Part shown: positions 38,075 through 49,900 of the stretch, piece after piece | Layout: every line of letters begins with the position of its first letter | How positions within the stretch are numbered: the stretch's first letter is position 1 | Assembly (NCBI RefSeq): GCF_000003815.2 | Contig: NC_049991.1 | Coordinates: forward strand, 642,011-706,010 | Direction: 5' to 3' | DNA: 64,000 bases | Source: Branchiostoma floridae | Taxonomy: Eukaryota; Chordata; Leptocardii; Amphioxiformes; Branchiostomatidae | Notes under the pieces: generated by a model | What the model saw: only the letters and a program-made list of their open reading frames with translations | Databases searched by the model: none | Told to the model about the DNA's origin: nothing | Program-made: the position numbers and the translations under genes

Positions 38075-38535
38075 CGTGTGTGCGTGTGTGTGTTGTATCT
38101 AACCTACCAAAAAACAGGAATGAATTACAATGTAAATTATATTATACAGACCTGAACGTGAACCTCTGGACTAAATCGTGGTAAATAATGGCTAACATGC
38201 TTTGAAAAAAACGGATGAAAATTCTGTGACCAAATAACGTTAATATCATAAAGCCATTCAGAAAAACCCTGACATCTAAAATGAACAACTTTTATACCTT
38301 TGCCGAGTGTAAACTCGAACTTGTCGTCCCTATCTCGGCTAGAGTCGAACTTGGTGCCATCAGTCAGTGTCCCCACATAATGCACGGACACTTTGTCTTC
38401 AGCCAGAGGCAGTTCGTCTCCCTCGCCGGCTCGGAGGATCTTCTTCAGCACCCCTCCATCCTTGTTCGGGGTAATATCCTCCCCATCAGGGGCCGTAACA
38501 GAAGCGTCTGTCTGGTCTACAGAACTCCCTGCCAT
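28029..38535 (-). CDS. FKBP4: Peptidyl-prolyl isomerase FKBP4 (FKBP52-like), ~457-461 aa
   Basis: Co-chaperone of HSP90 in the cytosol. Exons (minus): 38535-38298, 36609-36520 (or 36509), 35959-35795, 35370-35299, 34419-34241, 32796-32713, 30841-30650, 30524-30396, 29471-29358, 28139-28029. FKBP domain 1 (about residues 40-140) keeps pocket residues: [27 protein letters not shown]. Domain 2 has IVKGV in place of VIxxW, so it is probably not catalytic, as in vertebrate FKBP52. TPR helices follow ([41 protein letters not shown]), then the FKBP4/5-like [12 protein letters not shown] and an acidic Ser-rich tail. Length and ten-exon structure resemble vertebrate FKBP4. The start ATG follows a frame that only reaches a TTG upstream. 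The exon 2/3 junction has no clean in-frame GT donor (see findings). FKBP5 is an alternative; an invertebrate may have one gene pre-dating that split. Confidence 0.93.
28200..29086. mobile_element. Inverted-repeat element in the last FKBP4 intron
   Basis: The arm at 28200-28260 (ACCCTGTCCAGTCCAGACAG ... GGAAAGAGGGTCTG) recurs inverted at about 29027-29086, with several mismatches, across a 766-bp spacer. The motif CTGTCCAGT also repeats within each arm. No frame is seen inside. Probably a diverged non-autonomous DNA element; no target duplication was identified. Confidence 0.65.
31296..32658. repeat. 47-bp minisatellite in FKBP4 intron
   Basis: About 29 tandem copies of a 47-bp unit containing TAGCTATGGGTGGTCAAACC, TGCTGACTAGTGCC and TGGTAGTGTGTGT. 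Variants (TCTGACCAG, CCAGGTAGTGTGC with a 2-bp loss) alternate along the array. It lies between FKBP4 exons 32796-32713 and 30841-30650. Confidence 0.95.
33617..33939. other. Assembly gap (323 N)
   Basis: Gap in an FKBP4 intron; flanking exons 34419-34241 and 32796-32713 are intact and in phase, so no coding sequence is missing. The sequence after it (33940-34150) looks repeat-like but was not assigned. Confidence 0.99.
36208..36317. other. Assembly gap (110 N) between FKBP4 exons 2 and 3
   Basis: Lies inside the one FKBP4 intron whose splice junction does not resolve, so a micro-exon could be hidden here. The flanking ACCCCTGTACACC repeats explain the assembly failure. Confidence 0.99.
37668..37977. 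mobile_element. tRNA-Glu-headed SINE-like insertion between 61-bp direct repeats
   Basis: 37732-37788 has a tRNA-Glu(CTC)-like core: A box TGGTCTAGTGG, anticodon arm TGGCG-CTCTCAC-CGCCA with CTC at 37758-37760, B box GGTTCGATTCC at 37775-37785. The acceptor halves (TTACATA and CGTTTTT) cannot pair, so it is not a working tRNA. A body with a duplicated GCATAGTGATTCGTG motif follows, ending in GGCACCCCTG. The 188-bp insert (37729-37916) is bounded by exact 61-bp direct repeats at 37668-37728 and 37917-37977, far longer than normal LINE-type target duplications. Located in FKBP4 intron 1. Confidence 0.75.
38030..38092. repeat. GT/GC microsatellite
   Basis: An alternating purine-pyrimidine run, (TG)n then (CG)4 then (TG)n, in FKBP4 intron 1 about 200 bp from exon 1. 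Such sequence can adopt Z-DNA. Confidence 0.9.
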
Positions 38536-38648
38536 GACGCTACTCAAATGTGTACAATGTAACGTTAGCTGGTAGGTTTACAGAAAGGATTAGATGAAGG
38601 CTGGACTAGTGTAGTGCGGTTACTTCCTGGTCACACGTGCGTCTCCGG

Positions 38649-38661
38649 GAAGCTTCCAGAA
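38649..38661. promoter_or_regulatory. Canonical heat-shock element upstream of FKBP4
   Basis: GAAGCTTCCAGAA matches the three-unit HSF1 consensus GAAnnTTCnnGAA exactly, about 115 bp upstream of the FKBP4 ATG (38535). Vertebrate FKBP4 (also called HSP56) is an HSP90 co-chaperone reported as stress-responsive, so an HSF site fits. Function is inferred from sequence only. Confidence 0.7.
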
Positions 38662-40620
38662 ATACAGTCTCACACCGGCGTTTCCTTACACGTGCTGCCT
38701 GGATCCTGGATAGTCTCCCACCGATGTTTCTGTGCTCCCAGCGTTCCTACGTTCCTACACCTTCAAAAATCTTTTTTCTCTGACATGAATGCAATTACAT
38801 TTAGCATTGTCCACCAGCAAAGTTTGTCCTCCAAAATGCAGGAAATAGTGTTTCAGAGGGTCCAGAATTAAAAAATTTTCCCCGGATTTATTACCTTGCG
38901 ACGGGTCATACCATCGGCACTCGAGATCGTGAAAATACATGGGGGGCGTCGTCGCCGTCAGTAACTTAAACTAAAACCATGTGAATATCTACTAGAAGGG
39001 CTATTAAACTTAGCTCAGTCTGCCAGCAAATTTTTTTCCCCTTGGATTACGTCAAAATTATGTAGTTCACCCTCCCCGACTTTGCTGCCGCTGCCTCTGT
39101 TTTGAACTTTTGTGATTCCATGTTCGAACGAAGTTTACGAAGACTATAGAAACTAAACTTGGTATCAATATCAATCCTGCATACAGCGGTACTTCCACTT
39201 TTGTAAACGGAATGGTTCACGGACGGTAAAACTAAAAGAATAAGACGTTACGATGCTTCGGGATCTTTCGGGTCACGATTGGCTGGTTGCGGGCTCTCTG
39301 TTGTATATATGACTTTAGCATGAAGGCGCGAAAATATTTAATCAAGTTTGTAGGTTGGACAAAATCACTCCAGTTTGGGAATTATCAAAGCAGACTTGAA
39401 GCGGTTTTCATAACGATATCACATATCGTACATGCGTTGCCGAAAAGATCGCCATGGAACCGCCCTCCCCGCCAGCCTTTCCGTCGGCGTTGATATGAAC
39501 GCGGGAATGCGGGAAATTGCGTTTTAGAGCGTCAACATGTCAAAATGTCCCCGAATCAACCCCGGATGTACCCGTGAAGTTTTCATACATATCTACAAAG
39601 GTGTCGAATGGATTGCGCTTTGGTCACCTCGTCGATCTTAGGTCAAGCGAGGGAGGTGTAGAGGACAGAACTTTTGTAGTCTTAACCTTGGAACTTCACA
39701 ATGTATTGATATATAAACATATAACGTTAGGTATATACTCGACGTTTGAAAGAAAACCTTACAGGACCGTTAGAGGTTTCTGGTCTTTCCGATATGTTCC
39801 CTTTCTGTTGAAACCAAAAGACTTGTTTATTCAAACACGGGTCAAAGAGGCAAACAAACAAAAATTAGATTGATCCAATCAGTTTTCTACCAACCTACAC
39901 TAAGTTTCGAAATATAAGGTCAAATGATAAATATTGTAAGTTGTGTTGTGCAAAGAACAGTTGTAGCAATATAGAGTAGTGCAGAGATGCAAAATAAAAA
40001 CATAATAATGCAAATATTTGACGGACATACATCCATTAGTCGATTTGCTGATTACCATACTGTCGTTGGTTGAACTCCTAATTATGGTCTTTTGTCTGCC
40101 ATATTGGCCTCGTTTTCGATCTATCATGTCCAGAGCAAGTAGCAGTGTAACCAAATTGACCTGGGGTAATAAATCACAATCAACAATCACAAAATACAAT
40201 CAAAGTATACAATTAAGTATATCAACATACAGGTACATGGAATACACGGGCAGGGGCAGGGAGTATTATATTGTTTTCCAATTTTCCTACCGGTGAGACG
40301 TCGCGTAATTCACCGCAAGTAGAATTCTGCAAAATGTCCAGTGATTATGCACGCATTGATGCATTGGAAAATAACACAAACCCTGGAGTTAAGCTTTTAG
40401 CTTTTTACTTATCCTATATATATACTGTATTAACAATCGTGCGAACAATCATAGAAATCTATTGTGAAGGTGAAAATGCATAGCCCTCAATGCAGGTCAA
40501 ATGTACAATGTAGCAGAGTCAACTCAATGAATGGTCCAAACAGCTTGCCATATGTACACAATACAATGCGGCTTCACCTACCATACGTAATTATCTCACC
40601 CACTTAGAATTTTCTAATAT

Positions 40621-40840
40621 ATCTGTAATTCCTGATTTTTTCAATGTACTGTTATGTTCACGGTTTTCACGGTAACGACTGTAACGTGAACTTATCATCA
40701 CTGATAACAAATAATTCACAGCCTTTTTTTATGTGCACTTGCCGCGACAGTGAACATTTCGTTCCGAGAACAATTTAAATTTTTTTTTGGCTCAGACCGT
40801 GAAGGTTTGGTACCGAGAAGACAAAGTGAATTACAGTAAC
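40621..40840. repeat. Dispersed ~200-bp repeat, copy 2
   Basis: Same orientation and block order as 23941-24136, including TTCCTGATTTTTTCAATGTA, CTGTAACGTGAACTTATCAT, CTGATAACAAATAAT and GTTTGGTACCGAGAAGACAA. It carries a small extra stretch (CACGGTTTTCACGGTAACG) absent from copy 1. Confidence 0.75.
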
Positions 40841-40996
40841 GTTATGCGTTTTTAGATTTATGGAATCACGACTCTGTGTGCATTCTTTGAAAACCATACT
40901 TTAATAATCTACGATTACAAGCACAAAGAACCAACTCCTTTAGATCTTTCATTTACTTCTGTAAGGTTCTCACGCACATTTTAATTCAGTTCAAGG

Positions 40997-43900
40997 CTAT
41001 ATAGCTTGAACGATAAGCACAATGGCGGAAGCCAAGACGAGGATGAAATCCGATGTTGTCAGCCCCGCGTCACTGGTTCTCTCATCAATGATTGCAAAAA
41101 CTCGAGAGGGAGCTCCGCTTCCGTCGCCGATCTTTATGGGCATGGCGTATACAGTGGAGCCGGTAGGGGGCATCTCGTTCAGGTGACCCACGTTCTCTAT
41201 GATGATGATGTTGTTGGGTAGGAGGATCTTGTGAGTCGGACACGTCTAGTGAGGTGAGAAAGACAAAGAAAGAAAAAAGGCGAGGGTTAAAAAAGAACAA
41301 TACTTCTGAGACCGCATACCTCCGTGAAATTTTTGTGTAAATTTTTTGCTTCATCTTCTCTCATCAAGGTACAATTCCGCCGTTTTCACGGAGTTAGATA
41401 TAGGATAAGTGTAACAGTAACCTTAGAGTCTCCAGTATCCGCGGAGACAGTGTCAAATCCGATCACTTTCACATCACGGTTGTCAACAAGCCACTGGGCG
41501 GCATCTGGGTGCAGTCCCGGAGAGTGCAGAAGGGAGTCGTTCTTTTGGCCCACGCCCAGATACGGCACTGGTCCTTCCTCATAGAACTGCTCACCCCAAC
41601 CTGAACGGACTGCATATTGCACGGGATACAAGTGGTAAGCTTAAGGCTATGGAGATGACTATCGTACCTTGTATGTGTATTATGCTACCTGCTGATGTAC
41701 GCCTACTAGATATCATCAAATGATGACAGTTGCTAAAATACTTGAACATCGCTATCCTTCAAACACACACTACATCCGCAAGCGAAAACAGGTACTAGTA
41801 CCCATTTTTACCCCTGGGTATTCACCTCACCTCACCGATCTCATAGCCTGTAATGTTGGACGCCCGTTTGAGGCACTTGACATGGTCACGTAAAAAAAAG
41901 ATTAAAAAATTGCGGTGGGCTAAATCAGGCTGTCAAAGGTGTCCTTGTAATCCCCACGAGTTGTTCTATCTGCCTTGTGAATCTCAAGCGATGGACTTTT
42001 ACGAGAAAGTATATATTTGATGTCAAAGTTGACCGATTTTCGACAGCTTTTTCCTATGGTTTCGCCATTGTTTTCAAGCCGAAATACGCACCGTATGGGG
42101 GTTTCGGGGTGTCCGCTTAGTGGGCGAGGTTCAACTGTTTCCGGGTCACGCTATACCGTTGCGGCAGTCACTCGTGACCTCACTCGGTAGTGTACACATT
42201 CAAGTACTTTTGATGGTGCTGTCAGCGTTTTATCATGTTACGAAGTAATATTGAAATGTCTTTGAAGTATAAGACAGCACTATGATCTGTAAGGTGTTAT
42301 TCCAATAGGTTGCGTCGTGGGTAAAGTGAACTGTAGGTAACGTTACCCGACGAAGGCTTTTTGCATCTGACTGTTAACTGTTGAAGATATTAGATACATT
42401 GCTCGCGCCTGACTGAGGGATTAACTAAGATTAGAACAGTATATAGCTAATTAATAGCGAAAAACGTGTCAGAAGAGAAATGTGNNNNNNNNNNNNNNNN
42501 NNNNNNNNNNNNNNNNNNNNNNNNNNNNNNNNNNNNNNNNNNNNNNNNNNNNNNNNNNNNNNNNNNNNNNNNNNNNNNNNNNNNGTTCAGAAGACAAACT
42601 GTGTCAATTTGAATGACACACTTACAGGTAGCGCAATAAGAAATGTATATAGCAAACTAATAGCGGAAAAAGTGTTCAGGAGACAAACTGTGTCAATTTG
42701 AATGACACACTTGCAGATAGCGCAATAAGAACTGTATATAGCAAACTAATAGCGGAAAAAGTGTTCAGGAGACAAACTGTGTCAATTTGAATGACACACT
42801 TACAGGTAGCGCAATAAGAAATGTATATAGCTAACTCATAGCGAAGTGTAACGTGATCAGAAGACAAACTGTGTCAATTTGAATGACACACTTGCAGATA
42901 GCGCAATAAGAACTGTATATAGCAAACNNNNNNNNNNNNNNNNNNNNNNNNNNNNNNNNNNNNNNNNNNNNNNNNNNNNNNNNNNNNNNNNNNNNNNNNN
43001 NNNNNNNNNNNNNNNNNNNNNNNNNNNNNNNNNNNNNNNNNNNNNNNNNNNNNNNNNNNNNNNNNNNNNNNNNNNNNNNNNNNNATATTAAGTGTATATA
43101 GCTAACTCATAGCGAAAAACGTGTTCAGAAGACAAACTGTGTCATTTGAATGACACACTTACAGGTAGCGCAATAAGAAATGTATATAGCAAACTAATAG
43201 CGGAAAAAGTGTTCAGGAGACAAACTGTGTCATTGTGAATGACACACTTGCAGATAGCGCAATAAGAACTGTATATAGCAAACTAATTGCGGAAAAAGTG
43301 TTCAGAAGACAAACTGTGTCAATTTGAATGACACACTTACAGATAGCGCAATAAGAAATGTATATAGCTAACTCATAGCGAAGTGTAACGTGATCAGAAG
43401 ACAAACTGTGTCAATTTGAATGACACACTTGCAGATAGCGCAATAAGAACTGTATATAGCAAACTGATAGCGGAAAAAGTGTTCAGGAGACAAACTGTGT
43501 CAATTTGAATGACACACTTACAGGTAGCGCAATAAGAAATGTATATAGCTAACTCATAGCGAAGTGTAACGTGATCAGAAGACAAACTGTGTCAATTTGA
43601 ATGACACACTTGCAGATAGCGCAATAAGAACTGTATATAGCAAACTGATAGCGGAAAAAGTGTTCAGGAGACAAACTGTGTCAATTTGAATGACACACTT
43701 GCAGATAGCGCAATAAGAACTGTATATAGCAAACTGATAGCGGAAAAAGTGTTCAGGAGACAAACTGTGTCAATTTGAATGACACACTTGCAGATAGCGC
43801 AATAAGAACTGTATATAGCAAACTAATAGCGGAAAAAGTGTTCAGGAGACAAACTGTGTCAATTTGAATGACACACTTGCAGATAGTGCAATAAGAACTG

Positions 43901-46900
43901 TATATAGCAAACTAATAGCGGAAAAAGTGTTCAGAAGACAAACTGTGTCAATTTGAATGACACACTTGCAGATAGTGCAATAAGAACTGTATATAGCAAA
44001 CTAATAGCGGAAAAAGTGTTCAGAAGACAAACTGTGTCAATTTGAATGACACACTTGCAGATAGCGCAATAAGAAATGTACGTAGCAAACTCATAGCGAA
44101 GTGTTACGTGTTCAGAAGACAAACTGTGTCAATTTGAATGACACACTTACAGGTAGCGCAATAAGAAATGTATATAGCTAACTCATAGCGAAAAACGTGT
44201 TCAGAAGACAAACTGTGTCAATTTGAATGACACACTTACAGGTAGCGCAATAAGAAATGTATATAGCAAACTAATAGCGGAAAAAGTGTTCAGAAGACAA
44301 ACTGTGTCAATTTGAATGACACACTTGCAGATAGCGCAATAAGAACTGTATATAGCAAACTGATAGCGGAAAAAGTGTTCAGGAGACAAACTGTGTCAAT
44401 TTGAATGACACACTTACAGGTAGCGCAATAAGAAATGTATATAGCTAACTCATAGCGAAGTGTAACGTGATCAGAAGACAAACTGTGTCAATTTGAATGA
44501 CACACTTGCAGATAGCGCAATAAGAACTGTATATAGCAAACTGATAGCGGAAAAAGTGTTCAGGAGACAAACTGTGTCAATTTGAATGACACACTTGCAG
44601 ATAGCGCAATAAGAACTGTATATAGCAAACTGATAGCGGAAAAAGTGTTCAGGAGACAAACTGTGTCAATTTGAATGACACACTTGCAGATAGCGCAATA
44701 AGAACTGTATATAGCAAACTAATAGCGGAAAAAGTGTTCAGGAGACAAACTGTGTCAATTTGAATGACACACTTGCTGATAGTGCAATAAGAACTGTATA
44801 TAGCAAACTAATAGCGGAAAAAGTGTTCAGAAGACAAACTGTGTCAATTTGAATGACACACTTGCAGATAGCGCAATAAGAAATGTATGTAGCAAACTCA
44901 TAGCGAAGTATTACGTGTTCAGAAGACAAACTGTGTCAATTTGAATGACACACTTGCAGGTAGCGCAATAAGAAATGTATATAGCTAACTCATAGCGAAA
45001 AACGTGTTCAGAAGACAAACTGTGTCAATTTGAATGACACACTTGCAGGTAGCGCAATAAGAAATGTATATAGCAAACTAATAGCGGAAAAAGTGTTCAG
45101 GAGACAAACTGTGTCAATTTGAATGACACACTTGCAGATAGCGCAATAAGAACTGTATATAGCAAACTAATAGCGGAAAAAGTGTTCAGGAGACAAACTG
45201 TGTCAATTTGAATGACACACTTACAGATAGCGCAATAAGAAATGTATATAGCTAACTCATAGCGAAGTGTAACGTGATCAGAAGACAAACTGTGTCAATT
45301 TGAATGACACACTTGCAGATAGCGCAATAAGAACTGTATATAGCAAACTGATAGCGGAAAAAGTGTTCAGGAGACAAACTGTGTCAATTTGAATGACACA
45401 CTTACAGGTAGCGCAATAAGAACTGTATATAGCAAACTAATAGCGGTAAAAGTGTTCAGGAGACAAACTGTGTCAATTTGAATGACACACTTACAGGTAG
45501 CGGAATAAGAAATGTATATAGCAAACTAATAGCGGAAAAAGTGTTCAGGAGACAAACTGTGTCAATTTGAATGACACACTTGCTGATAGCGCAATAAGAA
45601 CAGTATATAGCAGACTAATAGCGGAAAAGGTGTTCAGGAGACAAACTGTGTCAATTTGAATGACACACTTGCAGATAGCGCAATAAGAACTGTATATAGC
45701 AAACTAATAGCGGAAAAAGTGTTCAGAAGACAAACTGTGTCAATTTGAATGACACACTTACAGGTAGCGCAATAAGAAATGTATATAGCTAACTCATAGC
45801 GAAGTGTAACGTGTTCAGAAGACAAACTGTGTCAATTTGAATGACACACTTGCAGATAGCGCAATAAGAACAGTATAAAGCAGACTAATAGCGGAAAAAG
45901 TGTTCAGGAGACAAACTGTGTCAATTTGAATGACACACTTACAGATAGCGCAATAAGAAATGTATATAGCTAACTCATAGCGAAGTGTAACGTGATCAGA
46001 AGACAAACTGTGTCAATTTGAATGACACACTTGCAGATAGCGCAATAAGAACTGTATATAGCAAACTAATAGCGGAAAAAGTGTTCAGAAGACAAACTGT
46101 GTCAATTTGAATGACACACTTACAGAATAGCGCCGTTAAAACAGTATATAACTAACTTAAAGCGAAAAGTGTATTCAGTAGACTACCTGTGTCAATTTGA
46201 ATGACAGATTTATAGAAAAGTGCTGTAAGAACTGTATATAGCGGAAAACGTGTTCATGGGACAAACTGTGTCAATTTGCATGACATACTCACATTATAGC
46301 GCCGTAAAAACAGTACATAGCTAACCAATTTAAAAAACGTGTTTAGGATACAAAATGTGTCTATGTGAATGACACATTCATAGAACAGCGAGGTAAATTT
46401 ATTTTGACGAAAGCTTGCTCTAACAAAACCTTTTTCAATCGGATGATCATACTATTTAATTATCGCTTTACTTTACTTGTGTGTCATATGAATTGACACA
46501 GTTGCCATCCTCACGAAGTTTTCTGTTGTAAAATGGTTATATGCAGTTCTTACAGCGCTTTTCTTTAGGTGTGTCATACAAATTGACACAGTTTTGTGTC
46601 CTGAACACATTAGCCGTTAAGATTTAGTCATACATTTGTATACTATACGTTCGGCGCTATTCTACAAATGTGTCGAAACAAATCGACACAGCTGTGCTTT
46701 TGACTACATTTTCAGCAATAAAGTTGTTAGGTACAGCCCAAAGTACACTTTTTACCAGTGTGTCATATAAATTGACACAAATTCTTTACTGTCTTTTTCC
46801 GTGATCAATTCTACACACGTTAAACAGCGCTTTTCTAATTGTGGGTGATATAGATTGACACAGTTGTCCCCCGGGAAAACGTTTTCCATTTTTAAGACAC

Positions 46901-49900
46901 GGTTCAAACATCGCTAACAAAGGTGTCAGACAAATTCACACAATTTCCCTCCTGAAAAAGTCGTCCGCCATCAAGACAACTTTACACTGATTTCACATCG
47001 TGTTTCATAGTGTGTCATATGAAATAACAGTTGTCCTCCTGACAAGTTTTTCTGTCATTTGATACAGTTGTCGTCCTGACCGTGAGGGTTTTCCGTTTTG
47101 TGAAATTTTAATAAGTTAAAAAAACTTGTTAATTGACACAGTTGTCGTCCCGACCAAGTCTTCCATCAGTTTAATACTGTTTAATCATCGCACTAGTGTG
47201 CCATACTATCAGTGACAGTTGTCCACCAAAGTTTCCGTCATGAGGCAGTTTTATACTGTTTAACACTCGGTTATTAATTGCAAAGCCGTCCTCCTGACAA
47301 AGTTTTCTGTTATAAACTATTGTGTCAATTAATGTGACAAATTAGCAGACTGAATAGATATGCCTAAATCGTATAATCATTCGATTGAAAAAGTTTTCGG
47401 CAGAGCGAGTTTTCCGTCATAAGATAGTTATTATGCGTTTCAAAAGTGTGTCATATGATTGACACAGTTTTCAGCTCAGACAGCGCAGTACTAGATTTGA
47501 CAGTTTACTTGAACAAGTTAGTATTTCAGTTACTTTAAACCCTACCATGGTCCAAACTCCAGTAATCAGTTGTTAATTGCTATGAAATAACCGCATCTAA
47601 AGTCATGTATATACGAAGGAACGCCATTTAGTTCGTAAGAAGGGGCCTTAGAACTTGTCTGACACACTTGCAGAAAAGCGCTGCCTGAACCACGCTATTA
47701 TATAAGTGTGTCATTCATATTGACACAGTTTGACTTCTGAACACGCATTAATATTCCGCTTTAAGTTAGCTATATACAGTTCTTACGGCGCTATTATGTA
47801 AGTGTGTCATTCAAATTGACACAGTTTGTCTCCTGAATACGTTTTCGGTATTAGTTTGTTATATACAGTTATTTGGGCGCTGTCTACAAGTGTGTCATTC
47901 AAATTGACACAGTTTGACATTTGAACACGCATTGCGCTTTAAGTTAGCTATATACAGTTCTTACAGCGCTGTTCTATGAATGCATCATTCAAATTGACAC
48001 AATTTGTCTCCTGAACACCCTTTTTCGCTATTAGTTAGCTATATAAAGTTCATTCAGCTTTGTTCTGTAAGTGTGTCATTCAAATTGGCACAGTTTGACA
48101 CCTGAATACGTTTTCCGCGATTTCTTAGCTATATACAGGTCTTACATTGCTGTTCTATAAATGTGTCATTCAAAGTGAAACATTTTGTCTCCTGAACACG
48201 TTTCTCGCTATTAGTGAGCTATACACAGTTCTTACGGCGCTATTATGTCAGTGTGTCATTCAAATTGACATAGTTTGTCTCCTGAACACGTTTACGCTCC
48301 TAGTTAGCTATATACAGTTCTTACGGCACTATCATGTAAGTGTGTCATTCAAATTGACACAGTTTGACTCCTGAACACGTTTTCCGCTATTAGTTAGCTA
48401 TATACAGTTCTTTTAGCTTTGTTCTATAAGTGTGTCATTCAAATTGACACAGTTTGACATTTGAACACGCATTCCGCTTTAAGTTAACTATATACAGTTC
48501 TTACAGCGCTATTCTATAATGCATTGTGTCATTCAAATTGACACAGTTTGTCTCCTGAATACGTTTTCGCTATTAGTTTGCTATATACAGTTCTTTGGGC
48601 GCTGTCTACAAGTGTGTCATTCAAATTAACACAGATTGACATTTGAACACGCATTCCGCTTCAAGTTAACTATATACAGTNNNNNNNNNNNNNNNNNNNN
48701 NNNNNNNNNNNNNNNNNNNNNNNNNNNNNNNNNNNNNNNNNNNNNNNNNNNNNNNNNNNNNNNNNNNNNNNNNNNNNNNNNNNNNNNNNNNNNNNNNNNN
48801 NNNNNNNNNNNNNNNNNNNNNNNNNNNNNNNNNNNNNNNNNNNNNNNNNNNNNNNNNNNNNNNNNNNNNNNNNNNNNNNNNNNNNNNNNNNNNNNNNNNN
48901 NNNNNNNNNNNNNNNNNNNNNNNNNNNNNNNNNNNNNNNNNNNNNNNNNNNNNNNNNNNNNNNNNNNNNNNNNNNNNNNNNNNNNNNNNNNNNNNNNNNN
49001 NNNNNNNNNNNTCCTGGACACGTTTCTCGCTATTTGTTAGCTACATACAGTTCTTACGGCGCTATTATGTAAGTGCGCCATTCAAATTGACATAGTTTGT
49101 CTCCTAAACACGTTTATCGCTATTAGTTAAGCTACATACAGTTCTTACGGCGCTATTATGTAATGTAACAGTGGTGTTCAAGGACTGCTTAACCGAAGAC
49201 GCCTAACGGCTTAAGCCTTTTGGCCGAACGGTTTGCACGTTCGATTTGTGATCCGGCTGCCCGGGTTCGGCGCGGGTTCGAATCCCGGGATTCGGGGTGT
49301 TGTTTCTTTCTGTTCTTACTCGCCCCTCTGGTTGTTTCAGTAAGTGTGTCATTCAAATTGACACAGTTTGTCTCCCCAAGGAGGTCTCCCGAACACGTTT
49401 TCCGCTATTAGTTCCCTGTATACACTTCTTACAGCACTGTTCTATAAATGTGTTATTCAAATTAACACAGTTTGTCTCCTGATGTCTACGAGAATGCCAG
49501 TAACTTAGTTCGTTCGGAAGGGACCTTACAACCGTTGCAGATTCGCAACGTGGGCCGAGACGATACGAACATACACAAACTTAAAAAACGTTCTGCAAGT
49601 TCAAACATACTTTCGCCAAGAGTCCCTTAACAAACCTAATTTAACAATATGCGTAAGCCTGACTTGAATCCTCCTCTACCGAACCTAGCGCAGATTGAGA
49701 CCGTCAAGATACCTGGTGGCCCGCGTTCCATGACCTCACTCGTACGACCCGGAAGTATATGATCGTAATCGGTTGCACGGAAACCCCCATGTAGTGCGAA
49801 ATCGAGGCCGAAAACAGGCATAAAGAGCCAGTTTGAAGGCTAACTTTGACTCTTCAAATCTCATCCCGAAATAATATTTGAATCAACACGAGTACTGTAG

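Larger units (their letters stand above)
38536..40996. other. FKBP4 upstream / cyclase downstream region
   Basis: Non-coding by my reading. It contains the FKBP4 promoter side with a heat-shock element (38649-38661) and a copy of the dispersed 200-bp repeat (40621-40840). Short frames here lack family resemblance. Confidence 0.55.
42463..46130. repeat. ~90-bp satellite array, left arm
   Basis: Roughly 40 copies of an 89-90-bp unit: GACAAACTGTGTCAATTTG, AATGACACACTTGCAG, TAGCGCAATAAGAACTGTA, TATAGCAAACTAATAGCGG. Two sub-types alternate (AGCGGAAAAAGTGTTCAG and AGCGAAGTGTAACGTGATCAG). Blocks of about ten units are duplicated: the variant order at 43394-43763 recurs at 44290-44659. Gaps at 42485-42584 and 42928-43084. 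The short minus-strand frames repeated through it are by-products. Confidence 0.95.
46131..49490. repeat. Diverged centre and inverted right arm of the satellite
   Basis: From 46131 the units decay; by about 46470 the orientation flips (now TGTGTCATxxxAATTGACACA). 46470-47640 is highly diverged, while 47690-49490 returns to regular units reading CTATATACAGTTCTTACGGC and GTGTCATTCAAATTGACACAG, the reverse complement of the left arm. Gap at 48681-49011; a 176-bp insertion at 49164-49339. Confidence 0.9.

Noticed and set aside
43213-46006. Recurrent ~63-aa minus-strand open frames
   Set aside because: They repeat with the satellite unit, end at the same stop every second unit and have no start context or domain; they are by-products of the array.
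49214-49295. Functional class II tRNA gene
   Set aside because: Acceptor ends do not pair, the anticodon stem has a mismatch, and the apparent anticodon (TGT) does not fit a class II tRNA.
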